Positions 44,718 through 52,221 of a DNA stretch of 64,000 nucleotides are shown here, piece after piece (position 1 is the stretch's first letter; every line of letters starts with the position of its first letter). Origin of the DNA: Saccharopolyspora elongata. GTDB lineage: Bacteria > Actinomycetota > Actinomycetes > Mycobacteriales > Pseudonocardiaceae. Made by a program: the position numbers and the translations under genes. The DNA is taken from positions 62,001 through 126,000 of the forward strand of contig NZ_SMKW01000019.1 in NCBI RefSeq assembly GCF_004348985.1. The letters run 5' to 3'. Below the pieces are notes generated by a model, which worked only from the letters and a program-made list of their open reading frames with translations, made no database searches and was not told the origin of the DNA.

Positions 44718-45656
44718 TCAGCGCTTGGTCGCGGTCTGGCCGAGGCGGGATCGGACGGCGACTCCGGCGCAGGCGACCACCGCGATGCCGCCGAGGACCG
44801 TGGGCCAGGTGAGCTGTTCGTGCAGGAACAGCGCGGCCCAGCTGATGGTCATCACCGGCTGGGCGAGCTGGACCTGGCTGACCTGCGCCATCGGGCCGAT
44901 CGCCAGTCCTCGGTACCAGGCGAAGAAGCCGAGGAACATGCTCACCACGGCCAGGTAGGCGAACGCGGCCCATTCGGTCGCGGTGCCGCTCGGGGCCTGC
45001 CGGGCGATCGAGATGCCGGTGAGCGCGATCATCAGCGGCGCGGAGAGCACCAGCGCCCAGGACACGGTCTGCCAGGCGCCGAGTTCGCGGGCGAGGAGCC
45101 CGCCTTCCGCGTAGCCGATCGCGGCCGCGACGACGGCGCCGAACAGCAGCAGATCGGACCAGTGCAGCCCGCTGAGCCCGCCGCCCTGAAACGCGGCGAA
45201 CACGACGGCGGCGGCCGCGCCCACGGCCGCCATGATCCAGAACGCCATCGGGGGACGCTCGTGGCCGCGGATCACGGCCATCACGGCGGTCGCGGCGGGC
45301 AGGACGGCGATGACGACGGCGCCGTGGCTCGCGGGTGCAGTGGTCAGCGCGAAGGAGGTCAGCACGGGGAAGCCCACCACCACGCCGCCGGCGACGACCG
45401 CTACCCGGCTCCACTGGATGCCGCGGGGCAGGCGCTGCTTCGTGATCACCAGCGCGGCGGCCGCGAGCAGCGCGGCGATGACGGCGCGGGCGGAGCCGAT
45501 GAACAGCGGTGACATGCCGCCGCTTTCGACGGCGACGCGGGTGAACGGGACGGTGAAGGAGAACGCCGCGACCCCGAGCAGGCCCCACCAGAGCCCGGTC
45601 CCCGACGGGGATAGCACTGGCGTTGCACGGATAGTAGCGCTATCGTTATTACTCAT
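44718..45656 (-). CDS. EamA/DMT-family transporter
   Basis: A 312-residue membrane protein with ten predicted helices and two EamA repeats (GLLGVAAFSFTVPFTRVAVE in the first, EWAAFAYLAVVSMFLGFFAW in the second). The family exports amino acids or related metabolites. Its CAT start overlaps the ATG of the divergent MocR-type regulator in a shared CATG, so the two genes are clearly a pair and the transporter is probably under MocR control. A downstream GTG (codon 14) would leave room for a promoter and could be the true start. Confidence 0.92.
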   Translation of the reverse strand: MSNNDSATIRATPVLSPSGTGLWWGLLGVAAFSFTVPFTRVAVESGGMSPLFIGSARAVIAALLAAAALVITKQRLPRGIQWSRVAVVAGGVVVGFPVLTSFALTTAPASHGAVVIAVLPAATAVMAVIRGHERPPMAFWIMAAVGAAAAVVFAAFQGGGLSGLHWSDLLLFGAVVAAAIGYAEGGLLARELGAWQTVSWALVLSAPLMIALTGISIARQAPSGTATEWAAFAYLAVVSMFLGFFAWYRGLAIGPMAQVSQVQLAQPVMTISWAALFLHEQLTWPTVLGGIAVVACAGVAVRSRLGQTATKR

Positions 45657-45675
45657 GTCCGACGATAGCAGTCCG
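45600..45675. promoter_or_regulatory. MocR/EamA divergent control region with GATAG half-sites
   Basis: The start codons share CATG at 45654-45657. GATAGC-type words occur at about 45610 (GATAGCA), 45630-45645 (GATAGTAGCGCTATC, an imperfect dyad) and 45663 (GATAGCA). MocR regulators bind such repeated half-sites in the shared promoter. No Shine-Dalgarno sequence is seen for either gene, which suggests leaderless mRNAs. Confidence 0.5.
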
Positions 45676-47067
45676 GCGAGGATCGCTGCGGCCCTGAGGC
45701 AGTGGATCGCCGCGGCTCCGCCGGGGGCGAAGCTGCCGTCGACGCGTTCCCTGGTCGCCCAGCACGGAGCGAGCCCGGTCACCGTGCAGAAGGCGCTGCG
45801 CGGCCTGGCCGCGCAGGGCGTGGTGGAGAGCCGGCCGGGCGTCGGCACGTTCGTCCGCGCCGCCCGCGTCGCCCGCCCGAACGACTTCGGGTGGCAGACC
45901 GCGGCGCTCGGGGCACCGAACCACCGGATCCCGGAGCTGCCAACGGCTTTGCAGTCCGCCTCGAACGACGTGATCGCGCTGCATTCGGGCTATCCCGAGC
46001 GCGCACTGCTGCCGGAGCGCCTGGTCCGCGCTGCGTTCACCCGCGTGGCCCGCACCGACGCGCTGGTCGACAGGCCGCCGACGGCGGGCCTGCCGGAACT
46101 GCAGTCGTGGTTCGCGGCCGAGCTGGAGTCGGCGACCCCGGCCGGAACGACTCCGGTCGCGCCGAGCGACGTCGTGGTCATCCCGGGCAGCCAGGGCGGG
46201 CTGAGCACCGCGTTCCGCGCTCTCGTCGGGATCGGGCGGCCGCTGCTCATGGAGTCGCCGACCTACTGGGGCGCGATCCTGGCCGCCGCCCAGGTCGGCG
46301 TGCAGGTCATCCCGGTGCCCAGCGGTTTCGGCGGTCCCGATCCCGATGTGCTGTCGCGCGCGTTCGAGCAGTCCGGGGCCCGTGCCTTCTACGCCCAGCC
46401 CAGCTTCGCCAGCCCGACCGGGGCGCTGTGGTCGCCGGAGCTGGCAGGTCGGGTCCTGGACACGGTGCGGCGGCACGGCGCGTTCCTCATCGAGGACGAC
46501 GCTGCGCACGACTTCGGCATGACGGCCGACCCGCGCCCGGTCGCCGCGCAGGACGACGGAGGGCACGTCGTCTACATCCGCTCGCTGAGCAAGAGCGTCT
46601 CCCCGGCGGTCCGCGTCGCCGGGCTGATCGCGCGCGGCCCGGCGCGCAAGCGGATCCTCGCGGATGCGCAGGCGGAATCCATTTACGTCAGCGGTGTTCT
46701 GCAGGCGGTCGCGCTCGACGTCGTCACGCAACCCGCCTGGCGGACCCACCTGCGCCGGCTCCGCCACGAGCTGAGAACCCGCCGGGACCTGCTCGTCGAA
46801 AGCCTCCGCGAGCACGCGCCCGGCGTGCAGCTGGAAGCCGTGCCGCAGGGCGGGCTGAACCTGTGGGTGCGGCTGCCGGACGCCATCGATCTCGGCCGGG
46901 TCATCCAGGAATGCAAGTCGGCGGGCGTCATCATCGGCGCGGGCAGCGAGTGGTTCCCGGCGGAACCGACGGGGCAGTACATCCGCCTCAACTACGCGCG
47001 GCCGAACCCCGGCGCCTTCCCCGACGGGGCGCGCACGATCGGCCAGGTGCTCGCCCGCGCGGCCTGA
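45655..47067 (+). CDS. MocR/PdxR-type GntR regulator with aminotransferase domain
   Basis: A 470-residue fusion. A GntR winged helix covers residues 1-75 (LPSTRSLVAQHGASPVTVQK). A fold-type I aminotransferase domain covers about 110-465, with the PLP lysine in YIRSLSKSVSPAVRVAGLIA and IEDDAAHDFG supplying the pyridine-nitrogen Asp. MocR proteins sense pyridoxal phosphate or amino-PLP adducts. It diverges from an EamA transporter and probably regulates it. Confidence 0.95.
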   Translation: MSDDSSPARIAAALRQWIAAAPPGAKLPSTRSLVAQHGASPVTVQKALRGLAAQGVVESRPGVGTFVRAARVARPNDFGWQTAALGAPNHRIPELPTALQSASNDVIALHSGYPERALLPERLVRAAFTRVARTDALVDRPPTAGLPELQSWFAAELESATPAGTTPVAPSDVVVIPGSQGGLSTAFRALVGIGRPLLMESPTYWGAILAAAQVGVQVIPVPSGFGGPDPDVLSRAFEQSGARAFYAQPSFASPTGALWSPELAGRVLDTVRRHGAFLIEDDAAHDFGMTADPRPVAAQDDGGHVVYIRSLSKSVSPAVRVAGLIARGPARKRILADAQAESIYVSGVLQAVALDVVTQPAWRTHLRRLRHELRTRRDLLVESLREHAPGVQLEAVPQGGLNLWVRLPDAIDLGRVIQECKSAGVIIGAGSEWFPAEPTGQYIRLNYARPNPGAFPDGARTIGQVLARAA

Positions 47068-47134
47068 ACGGTCGTTTCAGAATGGCTCCGCCTGGCTCGT
47101 CCCGAAGCCGTCCGGTGCCTGACACCGGTGGCGC

Positions 47135-47192
47135 TTTCGCGCGAAACCGGCACCGCTCCCCACGCGGAACGGCGGTTTCGCGCGAAACCGCC
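47135..47192. repeat. Two TTTCGCGCGAAA dyads at 41 bp spacing
   Basis: TTTCGCGCGAAA at 47135-47146 and 47176-47187; the second lies in a perfect 22-bp palindrome (47171-47192). The same core and spacing occur at 44509/44551. The 243-bp gap lies between the convergent ends of the MocR gene and the next MFS gene and contains no gene. Confidence 0.85.
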
Positions 47193-47310
47193 GTCCTGCA
47201 CCCCGGGCCGCCACGTCCCACACGTGCCCGCGCACCATTCCGGCACGACCCCTAGGTCCAGCTGGTGCAGGCATGGCGGCTGACGTCGTGCCGGCCGCCA
47301 TGCGCTGCGT

Positions 47311-48516
47311 TCAGCGGGTTTTCCGCGCCCGGTCGAGGAGGACGAGCGGGATGGCGGCCAGGGCGAGGGCCGCGCCGATCAAGCACACCGAGGTGAGAGC
47401 GGCCCCTTGCGCGAGCGAGCCGGCCGCCAGGACCGGCGTGATGCTGATGCCCAGCTGGAACGCCGATACGGTGGTGGCACCGGCGAGCGTCGGCGTATCG
47501 GCCGCGATCGCGAAGACGCGTCCGTAGAGGGCCGGGTTCAGCACGAACGCGGCGACGCCCAGCAGGAACACCGCCGGTACCACCGCCCAGACCTGCTGGA
47601 TCGCGAAAACCATTGCGACGGACAGGATCACGATCGCCGATGCGCCGGTGAGCAGCGCGATGTGGGGGCGCCGATCGGAGACGCGGCCGCCGACGGACAG
47701 CCCGGCGAAGGCGCCGATCCCGAACAGCGCGAGGACGCCCGGGATCCACGCCTCGGGAACGCCGGTGATCCCGGCGAGCATGGCGGCCAGGTAGTTGAAC
47801 GTGATCATGTACGCCGCGGTGGTCAGGATCGTGATCGCGTAGATGCCCCAGAGCACCGGCTTGCGCATCGTGGCGAGCTCCCGCGACACGCTCGGCGCGG
47901 CGGTCCGCTCGGCACCAGAGGAGGCAGGGAGCCCGAGCAGGCAGCCGACCATCCCGGCGGCGGTGAGGACCACCACTGCCCAGAAACCGCCGCGCCATTC
48001 GGTGAAGTGGCTCAGCAGCGTGCCCGCGGGGCCGCCGGCGACCATCGCCACGCTGAGACCGCTGACCACGACTCCGGAGGCGCGCGCGTTGCGGTCCGGT
48101 GTCACCAGGCCGATCGCGGTCACCGACGCGACGGCGAAGAACCCCGCGTAGGCGATGCCCGAGATCGCCCTGGTGACCAGCAAGATCTCGTAGTCGCCGA
48201 GCAGCCCGGCCACGATGCCGGCCGCGAAGACGCCCTGGGTGACCACCAGCGCGGTGCGACGCGGCCAGCGCAGGCTGAGCACGGCGAACGGCGGCCCGCC
48301 GATCACGACGCCCAGCGCGAACGCGGTGATCAGGAGCCCGGCGGAGGAGAGCGTGACGTCCAGATCGGCGGCGACCGCCGGTAGCACTCCGGCCAGCAGG
48401 AACTCCGCGCTTCCCATCGCGAACAGGCTGAAGCCCAGCAGGTACACACCGGCGGGCAACCTTTCGGAGCTTCCGCTCCGCGACGTCTTCCTCGTCGAAT
48501 CCACAGTCGTGTCCAC
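47311..48516 (-). CDS. MFS efflux transporter (Cmx/CmrA-like)
   Basis: A 12-helix transporter of about 401 residues. GVYLLGFSLFAMGSAEFLLA, then ADLDVTLSSAGLLITAFALG, is the start typical of the Cmx/CmrA chloramphenicol-exporter branch of MFS. Actual drug specificity cannot be told. The GTG at 48516 has GGAGG upstream at good spacing; a GTG five codons earlier is possible. It diverges from an XRE-cupin regulator across about 90 bp, which probably controls it. Confidence 0.9.
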   Translation of the reverse strand: MDTTVDSTRKTSRSGSSERLPAGVYLLGFSLFAMGSAEFLLAGVLPAVAADLDVTLSSAGLLITAFALGVVIGGPPFAVLSLRWPRRTALVVTQGVFAAGIVAGLLGDYEILLVTRAISGIAYAGFFAVASVTAIGLVTPDRNARASGVVVSGLSVAMVAGGPAGTLLSHFTEWRGGFWAVVVLTAAGMVGCLLGLPASSGAERTAAPSVSRELATMRKPVLWGIYAITILTTAAYMITFNYLAAMLAGITGVPEAWIPGVLALFGIGAFAGLSVGGRVSDRRPHIALLTGASAIVILSVAMVFAIQQVWAVVPAVFLLGVAAFVLNPALYGRVFAIAADTPTLAGATTVSAFQLGISITPVLAAGSLAQGAALTSVCLIGAALALAAIPLVLLDRARKTR

Positions 48517-48607
48517 TCGGACCACCTCCACCGGGAGGATCGGGCGGTCTTCGCGGTTTCAGCAAACAACGTTGCCGATTCCGGGACGGATCTGTTCGAC
48601 TGCCCGC

Positions 48608-49186
48608 ATGGACGGAAACCCGAGCGTCGGCGCCGTGATCGAGCAGATCGCGCCGCGGCTGAGGCGCGTCCGCGAGAAGAAGGGCGTCAGCCTGGCCGAT
48701 CTCGCGCGAGCCACCGGCATCTCGACCAGCACCCTCTCGCGCCTGGAATCGGCGCAGCGCAAGCCGAGCCTCGAACTCCTCCTGCCGATCACGGCGGCTC
48801 TCGGCGTCCCCCTCGACGAGATCGTCTCCGCGCCCCGGATACTCGATCCGCGCGTGCCGCAGCAGCCCGCGAAGACGGGCGGCCGGGTGCTGATCCCGTT
48901 GTCGCGGCACCAGGGGGAACCGCGCGCGTACAAGATGACGATCCCCGCGCACGACGAAGAGCCCCACCTGCGGACCCACCAGGGCTTCGAGTGGCTTTAC
49001 GTGCTGCGCGGGCGACTGCGCGTGAAGCTGGGGGACCACGATTTCGTCATGGGGGCCGGCGAAGCGGCCGAGTTCGACTGCCGGATCCCGCACTGGTTCG
49101 GCGCCGCCGGACGCGGCGACGTCGAGGTGCTCAGCCTCTTCGGGAAGCAGGGCGAGCGCATCCACCTCCGCACCTCGCGGCGCTGA
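48608..49186 (+). CDS. XRE-family regulator with C-terminal cupin
   Basis: A 192-residue regulator. An XRE helix-turn-helix spans about 12-70 (VSLADLARATGISTSTLSRL). A cupin_2 domain spans about 110-185 (HLRTHQGFEWLYVLRGRLRV, GAGEAAEFDCRIPHWFG), likely to bind a small ligand or metal. It is divergent from the MFS exporter and is probably its repressor. Confidence 0.94.
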   Translation: MDGNPSVGAVIEQIAPRLRRVREKKGVSLADLARATGISTSTLSRLESAQRKPSLELLLPITAALGVPLDEIVSAPRILDPRVPQQPAKTGGRVLIPLSRHQGEPRAYKMTIPAHDEEPHLRTHQGFEWLYVLRGRLRVKLGDHDFVMGAGEAAEFDCRIPHWFGAAGRGDVEVLSLFGKQGERIHLRTSRR

Positions 49187-49205
49187 GAAGCTCCCGCCCG
49201 CGGCG

Positions 49206-49349
49206 TCACGGGTTCCAGACCATCGTCTGCTGGTGCAGCCGCTTGCCGTCCTGCCTGATGCCGGGAACCAGCGGCGTCGGGCCGTGCTTGGCGAAGCCCA
49301 TGCGTTCGAAGAACCGGACCGCGCGGGTGTTCTCGCGCAGGGTCTGCAG
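49206..49349 (-). pseudogene. GNAT acetyltransferase C-terminal remnant
   Basis: On the minus strand the sequence reads ILQTLRENTRAVRFFERMGF, then VPGIRQDGKRL and QQTMVWNP-stop. ENxRAxxFYExxGF is the last conserved block of GNAT acetyltransferases. The N-terminal two thirds including the acetyl-CoA loop are absent. The break at about 49350 abuts the LuxR remnant on the other strand. Confidence 0.65.
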
Positions 49350-49625
49350 AATGGCATCCCGGCGAACCGGCTTCGCGGAGCGCAGGTGGAGAACCTCAAC
49401 CGCGAGGTCCTGGAGCCGCGCGGCGTGAACTCCGCCGGTTTCACGTCACGGGAGATCGACGTGCTGCGGCTGCTCTCGGAAGGCTGGGACACCGAGGAGA
49501 TCGGCAAGGAGCTCTGCTATTCGGAGCGCACGGTGAAGAACGTCATCTACGCGATGACGAGCCGGCTGAACCTGCGCAACCGGCCGCAGCTGGTGGCCTA
49601 CGGCGTGCGGATCGGCCTCATCTGA
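49350..49625 (+). pseudogene. LuxR-family regulator C-terminal remnant
   Basis: The plus strand reads IPANRLRGAQVENLNREVLE, then GFTSREIDVLRLLSEGWDTE, EIGKELCYSERTVKNVIYAM and a normal end. This is a complete LuxR/GerE helix-turn-helix with a short linker, but the upstream half of the gene is missing where it meets the GNAT remnant. An in-frame ATG at 49233 lies in GNAT sequence read backwards, so a fused product is possible but unlikely to be functional. Confidence 0.65.
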
Positions 49626-49643
49626 CCGCCCGCTGATCCTCGT

Positions 49644-49674
49644 GACGCCCCGTTCCCATCAGGAGCGGGGCGTC
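49644..49674 (+). terminator. Stem-loop after the LuxR remnant
   Basis: GACGCCCCG (49644-49652) pairs perfectly with CGGGGCGTC (49666-49674) around a 13-base loop, 18 bp after the stop codon. The 200 bp that follow, up to the sigma factor gene, hold no gene I can support. Confidence 0.6.
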
Positions 49675-49876
49675 CGCCAGTTCCAGGCAAGGGGTGCGGC
49701 GTTCGCGCCATCCGGTACATTGAGGACACTTCCGCCGCTCTCGCGGGCATCCGGCGCGCTTCCCGAAAGGCCTTGCCGGCGAACAAAGTGCGGTCGATCG
49801 GCTGCCCCACCGATGGCGCCGTGGTCGCCGATCCTCTTCCCGGAGGGCGACGAAGCCCGTTGATCCGCCGCCGGAT

Positions 49877-50800
49877 TCAGCGGCGCAAGGCGGTTTCCCG
49901 TGCCATGTGCGACAGCTTTTCGGGATTGCGCACGGCGTAGAGCCCGGCGATGAGGCCGTCCTCGACGCGCACCGCCAGAACCGTGTCGAGTTCGCCCTCG
50001 TGCCGCAGGAGCAGCGCCGGGTGGCCGTTGACCTGTGCCGGACGCAGCGACGCCGCGGCGATCTTGCCCAGCACCTGGGCCACGGCTTCGGCCCCCACGA
50101 AGGGGGCCAGCGCGGCCTGCACGACCCCGCCGCCGTCGGTCAGCAGCACGACGTCCGGCGCGAGGATGTCGAGCAGGCGTTGCAGATCGCCCGTCTCGAC
50201 CGCCCGCTGGAACGCCGTGAGCGCGTTCTGAGCCTGTGCCGGGGAAACGGCCCCGCGCGGGCGGCGCGCGGCGACGTGAGCCCGTGCCCGGTGCGCGATC
50301 TGGCGGACCGCGGCCGGGCTCTTGTCGACGGCCTCCGCGATCTCGTCGTAGGCCAGGTCGAACACCTCGCGCAGCACGAACACCGCCCGCTCGGTCGGCG
50401 CGAGCGTCTCCAGGACCAGCAGCATCGCCATCGAGACGCTGTCGGCCAGCTCGACGTCCTCGGCCACGTCGGGCGTGGTCAGCAGCGGCTCGGGCAGCCA
50501 GGGGCCGACGTAGGACTCCTTGCGGCGGCCGAGCGAGCGCAGTCGGCTCAGCGCCTGGCGCGTGGCGATCCGGACCAGGAAGGCGCGCTGGTCCCGCACC
50601 ACGTCGAGATCGACGTCCACCCACCGCAACCAGGTCTCCTGCAGGACGTCCTCCGCGTCGGCGGCCGAGCCGAGCAGCTCGTAGGCGACGGTGAACAGCA
50701 GGTTGCGGTGGGCGACGAAACCCTCGGTGGCGGCGCTCATGCGGTCGCCGCGCGCGAGCGGCCCGGCCGTGTCCGTGGTCGGCTCGCTGCGCTCGTTCAT
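49877..50800 (-). CDS. ECF41-type RNA polymerase sigma factor (SigJ-like)
   Basis: A 307-residue sigma factor. Region 2 (LLFTVAYELLGSAADAEDVL, QETWLRWVDVD) and region 4 (LAPTERAVFVLREVFDLAYD, then EIAEAVDKSPAAVRQIAHRA) are followed by a SnoaL-like C-terminal extension (about 200-305) as in ECF41 and SigJ. In ECF41 the extension replaces an anti-sigma factor. AGGAG lies 7 bases before the ATG. It diverges from an AhpD-like carboxymuconolactone-decarboxylase gene, which is the hallmark ECF41 neighbourhood. Confidence 0.93.
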   Translation of the reverse strand: MNERSEPTTDTAGPLARGDRMSAATEGFVAHRNLLFTVAYELLGSAADAEDVLQETWLRWVDVDLDVVRDQRAFLVRIATRQALSRLRSLGRRKESYVGPWLPEPLLTTPDVAEDVELADSVSMAMLLVLETLAPTERAVFVLREVFDLAYDEIAEAVDKSPAAVRQIAHRARAHVAARRPRGAVSPAQAQNALTAFQRAVETGDLQRLLDILAPDVVLLTDGGGVVQAALAPFVGAEAVAQVLGKIAAASLRPAQVNGHPALLLRHEGELDTVLAVRVEDGLIAGLYAVRNPEKLSHMARETALRR

Positions 50801-50830
50801 CGCCGGCTCCTGTCTGCTCGTCCTCGACCC

Positions 50831-50932
50831 TGTCACACGCAAAAGGCGCCGACCCCGGCCGCTTTGTGACATCCGTGATCGGTGTCGTGCATCACACTGC
50901 CGCGTTGTCACAAGGAGCGGGTCGCCGGCATC
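50831..50932. promoter_or_regulatory. Divergent ECF41-type promoter candidates (TGTCACA elements)
   Basis: TGTCACA at 50906-50912 is followed after 16 bases by CATC, reading toward the AhpD-like gene. On the minus strand TGTCACA (50871 to 50865) is followed after 16 bases by CGCC, reading toward the sigma gene. A third TGTCACA is at 50831-50837. ECF41/SigJ promoters are known as TGTCACA-N16-CGTC, so both -10 elements differ by one base. Confidence 0.5.
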
Positions 50933-51000
50933 TCCATGGTCGTCAAGACGCCGCGCGAACGATCCGCGCGGCATGCCACTGCACGAGCGAGGACGAAGCC

Positions 51001-51486
51001 ATGGAACCCCGCATCAACCTGATGACCAACGAGATCGGCGCCAAGATCAGCAAGCGGATCTACAACGTCGGCCTGGCGATCCGGGAGTCGTCGCTGCCCA
51101 AGGCCCTCCAGGAGTTGGTGGAACTGCGCGCCAGCCAGATCAACGGCTGCGGCTGGTGCGTCGACGTCCACACCAAGGAGGCCGCGGCCGCCGGTGAGAC
51201 CCCGGTCCGGCTCAACCTGGTCGCCGCCTGGCGCGAGTCCACCGTGTTCACCGAGGCCGAGCGGGCCGCGCTGGCGCTCGCCGAAGAGGGCACCCGGCTG
51301 GCCGACGCCCACGGCGGGGTGTCGGACGAGACCTGGGCCCAGGTGTGCGAGCACTACGACGAGGACCAGGTCGCCGCGCTGGTCTCCTTGGTCGCCATGA
51401 TCAACGCCGCCAACCGGCTCGGCGTGATCACGCGCATGCGGGGAGGCTCCTACGACCCCGGCATGTTCGCCGGCCTGTCGAGCTGA
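51001..51486 (+). CDS. Carboxymuconolactone decarboxylase / AhpD-like protein
   Basis: A 161-residue AhpD-fold protein. The redox motif is in RASQINGCGWCVDVHTKEAA (CxxC with the following His). AhpD-like proteins work as thiol-disulfide reductants or peroxidases. The partner relation to the ECF41 sigma factor is well established as a genomic pattern, and a TGTCACA element precedes the gene. The start is ATG 51001. Confidence 0.93.
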   Translation: MEPRINLMTNEIGAKISKRIYNVGLAIRESSLPKALQELVELRASQINGCGWCVDVHTKEAAAAGETPVRLNLVAAWRESTVFTEAERAALALAEEGTRLADAHGGVSDETWAQVCEHYDEDQVAALVSLVAMINAANRLGVITRMRGGSYDPGMFAGLSS

Positions 51487-51630
51487 CCGGCAGGCGGATC
51501 CGGCCCGGGTCATCCGATCCGGGCAGGATCAGGTCGTATTCCATTGTGGACGAGCGTTGTCGGTCGGAAGTCGTTGTGCTCGGCGGCGTGAACTCCTTGC
51601 CGTGGTGGGGGCCGGAATTGACAGGTGATC

Positions 51631-51657
51631 GAACTGCAACTAGCTTTGTTGCAGTTC
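51631..51657. promoter_or_regulatory. Rrf2 operator candidate (perfect 10-bp arms)
   Basis: GAACTGCAAC-N7-GTTGCAGTTC is a perfect dyad 24 bp upstream of the Rrf2 start codon. The left half-site AACTGCAAC recurs exactly upstream of the next MFS gene, with the same 7-base spacer. Confidence 0.75.
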
Positions 51658-51681
51658 TGCAGGTGTCGCGAAGGAGTCGTG

Positions 51682-52128
51682 GTGGGTCTCAGCAGCAGGA
51701 GCGCGGTCGCGATCCACGCGCTCACGATGTTGGCGCGCTGGGACGACCGATCGCTGACTTCGGCGGAAATCGCGGAGAGCCTGGCGAGCAACCCGGTTCT
51801 CGTGCGGCGCATCCTCGGCAGCCTCCGGGATGCCGACCTGGTGCTGTCCACCGAGGGTCGCGGCGGCGGGTGGTCCCTGGCTCGCGCCGCGCGCGAGATC
51901 ACGCTCTACGACGCGTACATCGCCGTCGAGGCGGGGCCGGTCCTGTCGCGGCACCCCCATCCGCCCAGCGCGGAGTGCGAGGTGGGGCGCAACATGAAGG
52001 CCCTGCTGGAGGCGGAGTTCCGGGACGCGGAGCGGGCGATGGAGGAACGGCTCGGCCGGACCACCATCGCCGACCTGGCCCGGAAGGTGCTGGCCTGCGA
52101 GCGCGAAGTCGCACTGCGGAACAGCTGA
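51682..52128 (+). CDS. Rrf2-family transcriptional regulator
   Basis: A 148-residue Rrf2 protein. The winged helix covers residues 1-80 (LSSRSAVAIHALTMLARWDD, then SAEIAESLASNPVLVRRILG, and the wing STEGRGGGWSLARAA). A single cysteine (AECEVG) follows and no Fe-S triad is visible, so it resembles the YwnA-type thiol- or ligand-sensing branch. I take the GTG at 51682 with AAGGAG five bases upstream; the GTG just before it is possible. It is upstream of an MFS exporter sharing its operator. Confidence 0.92.
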   Translation: MGLSSRSAVAIHALTMLARWDDRSLTSAEIAESLASNPVLVRRILGSLRDADLVLSTEGRGGGWSLARAAREITLYDAYIAVEAGPVLSRHPHPPSAECEVGRNMKALLEAEFRDAERAMEERLGRTTIADLARKVLACEREVALRNS

Positions 52129-52136
52129 CCGGGAAA

Positions 52137-52168
52137 CGGTGGAGGAGAGTTCCTCCGCCGTTCTTTTT
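52137..52168 (+). terminator. Intrinsic terminator after the Rrf2 gene
   Basis: CGGTGGAGGA (52137-52146) pairs with TCCTCCGCCG (52151-52160) with one mismatch around GAGT. The T-rich tract TTCTTTTT follows at 52161-52168. It separates the Rrf2 transcript from the MFS gene, which has its own operator just downstream. Confidence 0.8.
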
Positions 52169-52173
52169 ACCCA

Positions 52174-52198
52174 AACTGCAACCGTTGTGGTTGCGGTA
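52174..52198. promoter_or_regulatory. Second Rrf2-type operator, upstream of the MFS gene
   Basis: AACTGCAAC-N7-GTTGCGGTA: the left half is identical to the half-site at 51632-51640, the spacer length is the same and the right half matches at 7 of 9 positions. It lies 24 bp before the MFS start codon at 52222. Confidence 0.65.
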
Positions 52199-52221
52199 AT
52201 TTTCACGGAGGAGTGCGTCGA

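Noticed and set aside
49683-49870. Short gene between the LuxR remnant and the sigma factor gene
   Set aside because: Frames on both strands are about 70 residues, of low complexity, and lack ribosome sites and any family resemblance.
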